Assembly (NCBI RefSeq): GCF_029227915.1 | Contig: NC_079875.1 | Location: forward strand, 40,755,201 to 40,819,200 | Source: Hydractinia symbiolongicarpus | Taxonomy: Eukaryota; Cnidaria; Hydrozoa; Anthoathecata; Hydractiniidae | Direction of reading: 5' to 3' | DNA length: 64,000 bases | Part shown: in pieces, positions 38,000 through 49,977 of the stretch | Layout: each line of letters opens with the position of its first letter | Position numbering within the stretch: position 1 is the stretch's first letter | Notes under the pieces: model-generated | The model's database searches: none | What the model was told of the DNA's origin: nothing | The model's input: only the letters and a program-made list of their open reading frames with translations | Translations under genes and position numbers: made by a program

Positions 38000-39217
38000 A
38001 TGAGACTTGAATTTTTCAAAAATGTTTTCATTTTTGATGAGACGCTTAATGAAAGAGGTTTGATCGCCGGCAAACAAAATCCCGCGATTTCCCGTAAATT
38101 TCGGACTCGGCCTGTAAAGTCAAAAGTATACAAAGAAAGTACCCAGGGTGTAAACTCATTTCCCGAACGATTTTTTAAATTATTATTTCACCACTAAAGC
38201 CCATGAGACTTGTAGTTTTTAAAAATGTTTTCATTTTTGATGAGACGCTGAATAAAAGAAGTTTAATCGCCGGCAAACGAAAACCCGCGACTTCCCGTAA
38301 ATCCCGGACTCGGCCCGTACAGTCAAAAGTATACAAAGAAAGTATCCAGGGAGTAAACTCATTTCCAAAACGATTTTTTAAATTATTTTTTCACCACTAA
38401 AACGCATGAGACTTGTAGTTTTCAAAAATGTTTTCATTTTTGATGAGACGCTGAATAAATGAAGTTTAATTGCCGGCAAACGAAAACCCGCCATTTGCCG
38501 TAAACCCCGGACTCGGCCCGTATAGTCAAAAGTATACAAAGAAAGTACCCAGGGAGTAAACTCATTTCCCGAACGATTTTTTAAATTATTTTTTCACCAC
38601 TAAAACGCATCAGACTTGTAGTTTTTAAAAATGTTTTCATTTTTGATGAGACGCTGAATAAAAGAAGTTTAATCGCCGGCAAACGAAAACCTGCGGTTTC
38701 CCGTAAATCCCGGACTCGGCCCGTATAGTCAAAAATATACAAAGAAAGTACCCAGGGAGTAAACTCATTTCCCGAACGATTTTTTAAATTATTTTTTCAC
38801 CACTAAAACGCATGAGACTTGTAGTTTTTAAAAATGTTTTCATTTTTGATGAGACGCTGAATAAAAGAAGTTTAATCGCCGCCAAACGAAAACCTGCGAT
38901 TTCCCGTTAATCCCGGACTCGGCCCGTATAGTCAAAAGTATACAAAGAAAGTACCCAGGGTGTAAACTCATTTCCCGAACGGTTTTTTAAATTATTATTT
39001 CACCACTAAAACGCATGAGACTTGTAGTTTTCAAAAATGTTTTCATTTTTGATGAGACGCTGAATAAAAGAAGTTTAATCGCCGGCAAACGAAAACCTGC
39101 GGTTTCCCGTAAATCCCGGACTCGGCCCGTATAGTCAAAAGTATACAAAGAAAGTATCCAGGGAGTAAACTCATTTCCAAAACGATTTTTTAAATTATCT
39201 TTTCACCTCTAAAACGC
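38000..39217. repeat. 6-monomer P-anchored HOR P-Q-V-T-U-S
   Basis: The unit is 1,218 bp. Relative to its neighbours the block R-Q-R-S is replaced by a single V monomer (38,406; aataaatg, gccatttgcc). P has the private acttgaatttttc, and the next P at 39,218 has acttgcatttttc, so these two P monomers share a recent ancestor. Confidence 0.88.
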
Positions 39218-41044
39218 ATGAGACTTGCATTTTTCAAAAATGTTTTCATTTTTGATGAGACGCTTAATGAAAGAGGTTTGATCGCCGGCAAACAAAATCC
39301 CGCGATTTCCCGTAAATTTCGGACTCGGCCTGTAAAGTCAAAAGTATACAAAGAAAGTACCCAGGGTGTAAACTCATTTCCCGAACGATTTTTTAAATTA
39401 TTATTTCACCACTAAAGCCCATGAGACTTGTAGTTTTTAAAAATGTTTTCATTTTTGATGAGACGCTGAATAAAAGAAGTTTAATCGCCGGCAAACGAAA
39501 ACCCGCGACTTCCCGTAAATCCCGGACTCGGCCCGTACAGTCAAAAGTATACAAAGAAAGTATCCAGGGAGTAAACTCATTTCCAAAACGATTTTTTAAA
39601 TTATTTTTTCACCACTAAAACGCATGAGACTTGTAGTTTTCAAAAATGTTTTCATTTTTGATGAGACGCTGAATAAAAGAAGTTTAATCGCCGCCAAACG
39701 AAAACCTGCGATTTCCCGTTAATCCCGGACTCGGCCCGTATAGTCAAAAGTATACAAAGAAAGTACCCAGGGTGTAAACTCATTTCCCGAACGGTTTTTT
39801 AAATTATTATTTCACCACTAAAACGCATGAGACTTGTAGTTTTCAAAAATGTTTTCATTTTTGATGAGACGCTGAATAAAAGAAGTTTAATCGCCGGCAA
39901 ACGAAAACCCGCGACTTCCCGTAAATCCCGGACTCGGCCCGTACAGTCAAAAGTATACAAAGAAAGTATCCAGGGAGTAAACTCATTTCCAAAACGATTT
40001 TTTAAATTATTTTTTCACCACTAAAACGCATGAGACTTGTAGTTTTCAAAAATGTTTTCATTTTTGATGAGACGCTGAATAAAAGAAGTTTAATCGCCGC
40101 CAAACGAAAACCTGCGATTTCCCGTTAATCCCGGACTCGGCCCGTATAGTCAAAAGTATACAAAGAAAGTACCCAGGGTGTAAACTCATTTCCCGAACGG
40201 TTTTTTAAATTATTATTTCACCACTAAAACGCATGAGACTTGTAGTTTTCAAAAATGTTTTCATTTTTGATGAGACGCTGAATAAAAGAAGTTTAATCGC
40301 CGGCAAACGAAAACCTGCTGTTTCCCGTAAATCCCGGACTCGGCCCGTATAGTCAAAAGTATACAAAGAAAGTACCCAGGGAGTAAACTCATTTCCCGAA
40401 CGATTTTTTAAATTATTTTTTCACCACTAAAACGCATCAGACTTGTAGTTTTTAAAAATGTTTTCATTTTTGATGAGACGCTGAATAAAAGAAGTTTAAT
40501 CGCCGGCAAACGAAAACCTGCGGTTTCCCGTAAATCCCGGACTCGGCCCGTATAGTCAAAAGTATACAAAGAAAGTACCCAGGGAGTAAACTCATTTCCC
40601 GAACGATTTTTTAAATTATTTTTTCACCACTAAAACGCATGAGACTTGTAGTTTTTAAAAATGTTTTCATTTTTGATGAGACGCTGAATAAAAGAAGTTT
40701 AATCGCCGCCAAACGAAAACCTGCGATTTCCCGTTAATCCCGGACTCGGCCCGTATAGTCAAAAGTATACAAAGAAAGTACCCAGGGTGTAAACTCATTT
40801 CCCGAACGGTTTTTTAAATTATTATTTCACCACTAAAACGCATGAGACTTGTAGTTTTCAAAAATGTTTTCATTTTTGATGAGACGCTGAATAAAAGAAG
40901 TTTAATCGCCGGCAAACGAAAACCTGCGGTTTCCCGTAAATCCCGGACTCGGCCCGTATAGTCAAAAGTATACAAAGAAAGTACCCAGGGAGTAAACTCA
41001 TTTCCCGAACGATTTTTTAAATTATTTTTTCACCACTAAAACGC
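39218..41044. repeat. 9-monomer P-anchored HOR, second 9-mer
   Basis: The order P-Q-R-Q-R-S-T-U-S is the same as at 36,173, with T at 40,436, and it ends at an X monomer (41,045). S at 40,233 has a private ctgctgttt. The last S lacks the cacctc tail because X, not P, follows. Confidence 0.88.
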
Positions 41045-43277
41045 ATCAGACTTGTAGTTTTTAAAAATGTTTTCATTTTTGATGAGACGCTTAATGAAAG
41101 TGGTTTAATCGCCGGCAAACGAAAACCCGCGATTTCCCGTTAATCCCGGGCTTGGCCCGTATAGTCGAATGTATACAAAGAAAGTACCCTGTGAGTAAAC
41201 TCATTTCCAAAACGATTTTTTAAATTATTTTTTCACCACTAAAACGCATGAGACTTGTAGTTTTTAAAAATGTTTTCATTTTTGATTAGACGCTGAATAA
41301 ATGAAGTTTAATTGCCGGCAAACGAAAACCCGCCATTTGCCGTAAACCCCGGACTCGGCGCGTATAGTCAAAAGTATACAAAGAAATTACCCAGGGAGTA
41401 AACTCATTTCCCGAACGATTTTTTAAATTATTTTTTCACCACTAAAACGCATGAGACTTGTAGTTTTCAAAAATGTTTTCATTTTTGATAAGACGCGGAA
41501 TAAATGAAGTTTAATTGCCGGCAAACAAAAACCCGCCATTTGCCGTACACCCCGGACTCGGCGCGTATAGTCAAAAGAATACAAAGAAAGTACCCAGGGA
41601 GTAAACTCATTTCTCGAACAATTTTTTAAATTATTTTTTCACCACTAAAACGCATGAGACTTGTAGTTTTCAAAAATGTTTTCATTTTTGATGAGACGCT
41701 GAATAAAAGAAGTTTAATCGCCGGCAAACAAAAACCTGCGATTTCCCGTTAATCCCGGACTCGGCCCGTATAGTCAAAAGTATACAAAGAAAGTACCCAG
41801 GGTGTAAACTCATTTCCCGAACGATTTTTTAAATTATTATTTCACCACTAAAGCCCATGAGACTTGTAGTTTTTAAAAATGTTTTTATTTTTGATGAGAC
41901 GCTGTATAAAAGAAGTTTAATCGCCGGCAAACGAAAACCCGCCATTTGCCGTAAACCCCGGACTCGGCGCGTATAGTCAAAAGTATACAAAGAAAGTACC
42001 CAGGGAGTAAACTCATTTCCCGAACGATTTTTTAAATTATTTTTTCACCACTAAAACGCATGAGACTTGTAGTTTTCAAAAATGTTTTCATTTTTGATGA
42101 GACGCTGAATAAATGAAGTTTAATTGCCGGCAAACGAAAACCCGCCATTTGCCGTAAACCCCGGACTCGGCGCGTATAGTCAAAAGTATACAAAGAAAGT
42201 ACCCAGGGAGTAAACTCATTTCTCGAACGATTTTTTAAATTATTTTTTCACCACTAAAACGCATGAGACTTGTAGTTTTCAAAAATGTTTTCATTTTTGA
42301 TGAGACGCTGAATAAAAGAAGTTTAATCGCCGGCAAACGAAAACCTGCGATTTCCCGTTAATCCCGGACTCGGCCCGTATAGTCAAAAGTATGCAAAGAA
42401 AGTACGCAGTGTGTAAACTCATTTCACGAACGTTTTTTTAAATTATTATTTCACCACTAAAGCTGATGAGACTTGTAGTTTTTAAAAATGTTTTCATTTT
42501 TGATGAGACGCTGAATAAAAGAAGTTTAATCGCCGCCAAACGAAAACCTGCGATTTCCCGTTAATCCCGGACTCGGCCCGTATAGTCAAAAGTATACAAA
42601 GAAAGTACCCAGGGTGTAAACTCATTTCCCGAACGATTTTTTAAATTATTATTTCACCACTAAAACGCATGAGACTTGTAGTTTTCAAAAATGTTTTCAT
42701 TTTTGATGAGACGCTGAATAAAAGAAGTTTAATCGCCGGCAAACGAAAACCTGCGGTTTCCCGTAAATCCCGGACTCGGCCCGTATAGTCAAAAGTATAC
42801 AAAGAAAGTACCCAGGGAGTAAACTCATTTCCCGAACGATTTTTTAAATTATTTTTTCACCACTAAAACGCATGAGACTTGTAGTTTTTAAAAATGTTTT
42901 CATTTTTGATGAGACGCTGAATAAAAGAAGTTTAATCGCCGCCAAACGAAAACCTGCGATTTCCCGTTAATCCCGGACTCGGCCCGTATAGTCAAAAGTA
43001 TACAAAGAAAGTACCCAGGGTGTAAACTCATTTCCCGAACGGTTTTTTAAATTATTATTTCACCACTAAAACGCATGAGACTTGTAGTTTTCAAAAATGT
43101 TTTCATTTTTGATGAGACGCTGAATAAAAGAAGTTTAATCGCCGGCAAACGAAAACCTGCGGTTTCCCGTGAATCCCGGACTCGGCCCGTATAGTCAAAA
43201 GTATACAAAGAAAGTACCCAGGGAGTAAACTCATTTCCCGAACGATTTTTTAAATTATTTTTTCACCACTAAAACGC
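41045..43277. repeat. 11-monomer X-anchored unit
   Basis: The order is X, gattagac A type with gaaattaccc, gtacacc A type (with gacgcggaat), ctgcgatt type, C-headed A type, A, D2 (cagtgtgtaaac), R2 (head gctgatgag), S, R, S. The next X starts at about 43,278. The first three monomers form a cassette that also occurs near 10.0, 22.6, 27.0, 29.5, 32.5 and 43.3 kb. Confidence 0.8.
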
Positions 43278-44902
43278 ATCAGACTTGTAGTTTTTAAAAA
43301 TGTTTTCATTTTTGATGAGACGCTTAATGAAAGTGGTTTAATCGCCGGCAAACGAAAACCCGCGATTTCCCGTTAATCCCGGGCTTGGCCCGTATAGTCG
43401 AATGTATACAAAGAAAGTACCCTGTGAGTAAACTCATTTCCAAAACGATTTTTTAAATTATTTTTTCACCACTAAAACGCATGAGACTTGTAGTTTTTAA
43501 AAATGTTTTCATTTTTGATTAGACGCTGAATAAATGAAGTTTAATTGCCGGCAAACGAAAACCCGCCATTTGCCGTAAACCCCGGACTCGGCGCGTATAG
43601 TCAAAAGTATACAAAGAAATTACCCAGGGAGTAAACTCATTTCCCGAACGATTTTTTAAATTATTTTTTCACCACTAAAACGCATGAGACTTGTAGTTTT
43701 CAAAAATGTTTTCATTTTTGATGAGACGCTGAATAAATGAAGTTTAATTGCCGGCAAACGAAAACCCGCCATTTGCTGTACACCCCGGACTCGGCGCGTA
43801 TAGTCAAAAGAATACAAAGAAAGTACCCAGGGAGTAAACTCATTTCTCGAACGATTTTTTAAATTATTTTTTCACCACTAAAACGCATGAGACTTGTAGT
43901 TTTCAAAAATGTTTTCATTTTTGATGAGACACTGAATAAAAGAAGTTTAATCGCCGGCAAACAAAAACCTGCGATTTCCCGTTAATCCCGGACTCGGCCC
44001 GTATAGTCAAAAGTATACAAAGAAAGTACCCAGGGTGTAAACTCATTTCCCGAACGATTTTTTAAATTATTATTTCACCACTAAAGCCCATGAGACTTGT
44101 AGTTTTTAAAAATGTTTTCATTTTTGATGAGACGCTGAATAAATGAAGTTTAATTGCCGGCAAACGAAAACCCGCCATTTGCCGTAAACCCCGGACTCGG
44201 CGCGTATAGTCAAAAGTATACAAAGAAAGTACCCAGGGAGTAAAAGCATTTCTCGAACGATTTTTTAAATTATTTTTTCACCACTAAAACGCATGAGACT
44301 TGTAGTTTTCAAAAATGTTTTCATTTTTGATGAGACGCTGAATAAAAGAATTTTAATCGCCGGCAAACGAAAACCTGCGATTTCCCGTTAATCCCGGACT
44401 CGGCCCGTATAGTCAAAAGTATACAAAGAAAGTACCCAGGGTGTAAACTCATTTCCCGAACGATTTTTTAAATTATTATTTCACCACTAAAGCCCATGAG
44501 ACTTGTAGTTTTTAAAAATGTTTTTATTTTTGATGAGACACTGTATAAAAGAAGTTTAATCGCCGGCAAACGAAAAACCGCGACTTCCCGTAAATCCCGG
44601 ACTCGGCCCGTATAGTCAAAAAGTATACAAAGAAAGTACCCTGTGAGTAAACTCATTTCCAAAACGATTTTTTAAATCATCTTTTCACCACTAAAACGCA
44701 TGAGACTTGTAGTTTTCAAAAATGTTTTCATTTTTGATGAGACGCTGAATAAAAGAAGTTTAATCGCCGGCAAACGAAAACCTGCGGTTTCCAGTAAATC
44801 CCGGACTCGGCCCGTATAGTCAAAAGTATACAAAGAAAGTACCCAGGGAGTAAACTCATTTCCCGAACGATTTTTTAAATTATTTTTTCACCACTAAAAC
44901 GC
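43278..44902. repeat. 8-monomer X-anchored unit
   Basis: The order is X, gattagac A type with gaaattaccc, gtacacc type (gctgtacacc), ctgcgatt type with gacactg, an A type with a cccatgag head, ctgcgatt type (gaattttaatc), C (44,490) and S. Private changes include gtaaaagcattt near 44,240. Only satellite is present. Confidence 0.78.
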
Positions 44903-45917
44903 ATCAGACTTGTAGTTTTTAAAAATGTTTTCATTTTTGATGAGACGCTTGATGAAAGTGGTTTAATCGCCGGCAAACGAAAACCCGCGATTTCCCGTTA
45001 ATCCGGGGCTTGGCCCGTATAGTCGAATGTATACAAAGAAAGTACCCTGTGAGTAAACTCATTTCCAAAACGATTTTTTAAATTATTTTTTCACCACTAA
45101 AACGCATGAGACTTGTAGTTTTTAAAAATGTTTTCATTTTTGATGAGACGCTGAATAAATGAAGTTTAATTGCCGGCAAACGAAAACCCGCCATTTGCCG
45201 TAAACCCCAGACTCGGCCCGTATAGTCAAAAGTATACAAAGAAAGTACCCAGGGAGTAAACTCATTTCCCGAACGATTTTTTAAATTATTTTTTCACCAC
45301 TAAAACGCATGAGACTTGTAGTTTTCAAAAATGTTTTCATTTTTGATGAGACGCTGAATAAAAGAAGTTTAATCGCCGGCAAACGAAAACCTGCGATTTC
45401 CCGTTAATCCCGGACTCGGCCCGTATAGTCAAAAGTATGCAAAGAAAGTACGCAGGGTGTAAACTCATTTCCCGAACGTTTTTTTAAATTATTATTTCAC
45501 CACTAAAGCCGATGAGACTTGTAGTTTTTAAAAATGTTTTCATTTTTGATGAGACGCTGAATAAAAGAAGTTTAATCGCCGCCAAACGAAAACCTGCGAT
45601 TTCCCGTTAATCCCGGACTCGGCCCGTATAGTCAAAAGTATACAAAGAAAGTACCCAGGGTGTAAACTCATTTCCCGAACGATTTTTTAAATTATTATTT
45701 CACCACTAAAGCCCATGAGACTTGTAGTTTTTAAAAATGTTTTTAGTTTTGATGAGACGCTGTATAAAAGAAGTTTAATCGCCGGCAAACGAAAACCTGC
45801 GGTTTCCCGTAAATCCCGGACTCGGCCCGTATAGTCAAAAGTATACAAAGAAAGTACCCAGGGAGTAAACTCATTTCCCGAACGATTTTTTAAATTATTT
45901 TTTCACCACTAAAACGC
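44903..45917. repeat. 5-monomer HOR X-V-D2-R2-C2/S, copy 1
   Basis: X has the private cgcttgatgaaag and V has ccccagactcgg; both recur 1,015 bp later. The fifth monomer (45,715-45,917) is a chimera: C2 head ctgtataaaag with an S body (ctgcggttt, gtacccagggag) and a private ttttagttttg. Confidence 0.85.
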
Positions 45918-46933
45918 ATCAGACTTGTAGTTTTTAAAAATGTTTTCATTTTTGATGAGACGCTTGATGAAAGTGGTTTAATCGCCGGCAAACGAAAACC
46001 CGCGATTTCCCGTTAATCCCGGGCTTGGCCCGTATAGTCGAATGATTACAAAGAAAGTACCCTGTGAGTAAACTCATTTCCAAAACGATTTTTTAAATTA
46101 TTTTTTCACCACTAAAACGCATGAGACTTGTAGTTTTCAAAAATGTTTTCATTTTTGATGAGACGCTGAATAAATGAAGTTTAATTGCCGGCAAACGAAA
46201 ACCCGCCATTTGCCGTAAACCCCAGACTCGGCCCGTATAGTCAAAAGTATACAAAGAAAGTACCCAGGGAGTAAACTCATTTCCCGAACGATTTTTTAAA
46301 TTATTTTTTCACCACTAAAACGCATGAGACTTGTAGTTTTCAAAAATGTTTTCATTTTTGATGAGACGCTGAATAATAGAAGTTTAATCGCCGGCAAACG
46401 AAAACCTGCGATTTCCCGTTAATCCCGGACTCGGCCCGTATAGTCAAAAGTATGCAAAGAAAGTACGCAGGGTGTAAACTCATTTCCCGAACGTTTTTTT
46501 AAATTATTATTTCACCACTAAAGCCGATGAGACTTGTAGTTTTTAAAAATGTTTTCATTTTTGATGAGACGCTGAATAAAAGAAGTTTAATCGCCGCCAA
46601 ACGAAAACCTGCGATTTCCCGTTAATCCCGGACTCGACCCGTATAGTCAAAAGTATACAAAGAAAGTTCCCGAGGGTGTAAACTCATTTCCCGAACGATT
46701 TTTTAAATTATTATTTCACCACTAAAGCCCATGAGACTTGTAGTTTTTAAAAATGTTTTTATTTTTGATGAGACGCTGTATAAAAGAAGTTTAATCGCCG
46801 GCAAACGAAAAACCGCGACTTCCCGTATATCCCGGACTCGGCCCGTATAGTCAAAAGTATACAAAGAAAGTATCCAGGGAGTAAACTCATTTCCAAAACG
46901 ATTTTTTAAATTATCTTTTCACCTCTAAAACGC
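45918..46933. repeat. 5-monomer HOR X-V-D2-R2-C2, copy 2
   Basis: Private markers of copy 1 recur (cgcttgatgaaag, ccccagactcgg). Here the fifth monomer is an ordinary C2 with a cacctc tail, followed by P at 46,934. X carries gaatgattac and R2 carries gttcccgaggg. Confidence 0.85.
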
Positions 46934-48151
46934 ATGAGACTTGCAGTTTTCAAAAATGTTTTCATTTTTGATGAGACGCTTAATGAAAGAGGTTTGATCG
47001 CCGGCAAACGAAATCCCGCGATTTCCCGTAAATTTCGGACTCGGCGTGTAAAGTCAAAAGTATACAAAGAAAGTACCCAGGGTGTAAACTCATTTCCCGA
47101 ACGATTTTTTAAATTATTATTTCTCCACTAAAGCCCATGAGACTTGTAGTTTTTAAAAATGTTTTCATTTTTGATGAGACGCTGAATAAAAGAAGTTTAA
47201 TCGCCGGCAAACGAAAACCCGCGACTTCCCGTAAATCCCGGACTCGGCCCGTACAGTCAAAAGTATACAAAGAAAGTATCCAGGGAGTAAACTCATTTCC
47301 AAAACGATTTTTTAAATTATTTTTTCACCACTAAAACGCATGAGACTTGTAGTTTTCAAAAATGTTTTCATTTTTGATGAGACGCTGAATAAAAGAAGTT
47401 TAATCGCCGGCAAACGAAAACCTGCGATTTCCCGTTAATCCCGGACTCGGCCCGTATAGTCAAAAGTATGCAAAGAAAGTACGCAGGGTGTAAACTCATT
47501 TCCCGAACGTTTTTTTAAATTATTATTTCACCACTAAAGCCGACGAGACTTGTAGTTTTTAAAAATGTTTTCATTTTTGATGAGACGCTGAATAAAAGAA
47601 GTTTAATCGCCGCCAAACGAAAACCTGCGATTTCCCGTTAATCCTGGACTCGGCCCGTATAGTCAAAAGTATACAAAGAAAGTACCCAGGGTGTAAACTC
47701 ATTTCCCGAACGATTTTTTAAATTATTATTTCACCACTAAAACGCATGAGACTTGTAGTTTTCAAAAATGTTTTCATTTTTGATGAGACGCTGAATAAAA
47801 GAAGTTTAATCGCCGGCAAACGAAAACCTGCGGTTTCCCGTAAATCCCGGACTCGGCCCGTATAGTCAAAAGTATACAAAGAAAGTACCCAGGGAGTAAA
47901 CTCATTTCCCGAACGATTTTTTAAATTATTTTGTCACCACTAAAACGCATCAGACTTGTAGTTTTTAAAAATGTTTTCATTTTTGATGAGACGCTTAATG
48001 AAAGTGGTTTAATCGCCGGCAAACGAAAACCCGCGATTTCCCGTTAATCCCGGGCTTGGCCCGTATAGTCGAATGTATACAAAGAAAGTACCCTGTGAGT
48101 AAACTCATTTCCAAAACGATTTTTTAAATTATTTTTTCACCACTAAAACGC

Positions 48152-48353
48152 ATGAGACTTGTAGTTTTCAAAAATGTTTTCTTTTTTGATGAGACGCTGA
48201 ATAAATGAAGTTTAATCGCCGCCAAACGAAAACCTGCGATTTCCCGTTAATCCCGGACTCGGCCCGTATATTCAAAATATACAAAGAAAGTACCCAGGGT
48301 GTAAACTCATTTCCCGAACGATTTTTTAAATTATTATTTCACCACTAAAGCCC
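48152..48353. repeat. Chimeric monomer, V head and R2 body
   Basis: aataaatgaag is V-specific, but tcgccgcc and cctgcgattt follow, as in R2. It also carries tttcttttttg in the inverted-repeat arm and tattcaaaatatac, both private. The length is 202 bp. Confidence 0.78.
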
Positions 48354-49774
48354 ATGAGACTTGTAGTTTTTAAAAATGTTTTTATTTTTGATGAGACGCT
48401 GTATAAAAGAAGTTTAATCGCCGGCAAACGAAAAACCGCGACTTCCCGTAAATTCCGGACTCGGCCCGTATAGTCAAAAGTATACAAAGAAAGTATCCAG
48501 GGAGTAAACTCATTTCCAAAACGATTTTTTAAATTATCTTTTCACCTCTAAAACGCATGAGACTTGCAGTTTTCAAAAATGTTTTCATTTTTGATGAGAC
48601 GCTTAATGAAAGAGGTTTGATCGCCGGCAAACGAAATCCTGCGATTTCCCGTAAATCTCGGACTCGGCCTGTAAAGTCAAAAGTATACAAAGAAAGTACC
48701 CAGGGTGTAAACTGATTTCCCGAACGATTTTTTAAATTATTATTTCACCACTAAAGCCCATGAGACTTGTAGTTTTTAAAAATGTTTTCATTTTTGATGA
48801 GACGCTGAATAAAAGAAGTTTAATCGCCGGCAAACGAAAACCCGCGACTTCCCGTAAATCCCGGACTCGGCCCGTACAGTCAAAAGTATACAAAGAAAGT
48901 ATCCAGGGAGTAAACTCATTTCGAAAACGATTTTTAAATTATTTTTTCACCACTAAAACGCATGAGACTTGTAGTTTTCAAAAATGTTTTCATTTTTGAT
49001 GAGACGCTGAATAAAAGAAGTTTAATCGCCGGCAAACGAAAACCTGCGATTTCCCGTTAATCCCGGACTCGGCCCGTATAGTCAAAAGTATGCAAAGAAA
49101 GTACGCAGGGTGTAAACTCATTTCCCGAACGTTTTTTTAAATTATTATTTCACCACTAAAGCCGATGAGACTTGTGGTTTTTAAAAATGTTTTCATTTTT
49201 GATGAGACGCTGAATAAAAGAAGTTTAATCGCCGCCAAACGAAAACCTGCGATTTCCCGTTAATCCCGGACTCGGCCCGTATAGTCAAAAGTATACAAAG
49301 AAAGTACCCAGGGTGTAAACTCATTTCCCGAACGATTTTTTAAATTATTATTTCACCACTAAAGCCCATGAGACTTGTAGTTTTTAAAAATGTTTTTATT
49401 TTTGATGAGACGCTGTATAAAAGAAGTTTAATCGCCGGCAAACGAAAAACCGCGACTTCCCGTAAATCCCGGACTCGGCCCGTATTGTCAAAAAGTATAC
49501 AAAGAAAGTACCCTGTGAGTAAACTCATTTCCAAAACGATTTTTTAAATCATCTTTTCACCACTAAAACGCATGAGAATTGTAGTTTTCAAAAATGTTTT
49601 CATTTTTGATGAGACGCTGAATAAAAGAAGTTTAATCGCCGGCAAACGAAAACCTGCGGTTTCCCGTAAATCCCGGACTCGGCCCGTATAGTCAAAAGTA
49701 TACAAAGAAAGTACCCAGGGAGTAAACTCATTTCCCGAACGATTTTTTAAATTATTTTTTCACCACTAAAACGC

Positions 49775-49977
49775 ATCAGACTTGTAGTTTTTAAAAATGT
49801 TTTCATTTTTGATGAGACGCTGAATAAATGAAGTTTAATTGCCGGCAAACGAAAACCCGCCATTTGCCGTAAACCCCGGACTCGGCCCGTATAGTCAAAA
49901 GTATACAAAGAAAGTACCCAGGGAGTAAACTCATTTCCCGAACGATTTTTTAAATTATTATTTCACCACTAAAGCCC
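49775..49977. repeat. Chimeric monomer, X head and V body
   Basis: The head atcagacttg with gtttttaaa is X-type. From aataaatgaag onward the sequence is V (ttgccggc, gccatttgcc, ggcccg). The switch lies between the inverted repeat and gacgctgaat, the same interval as in the T monomers at 37,391, 38,609 and 40,436. Confidence 0.78.
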
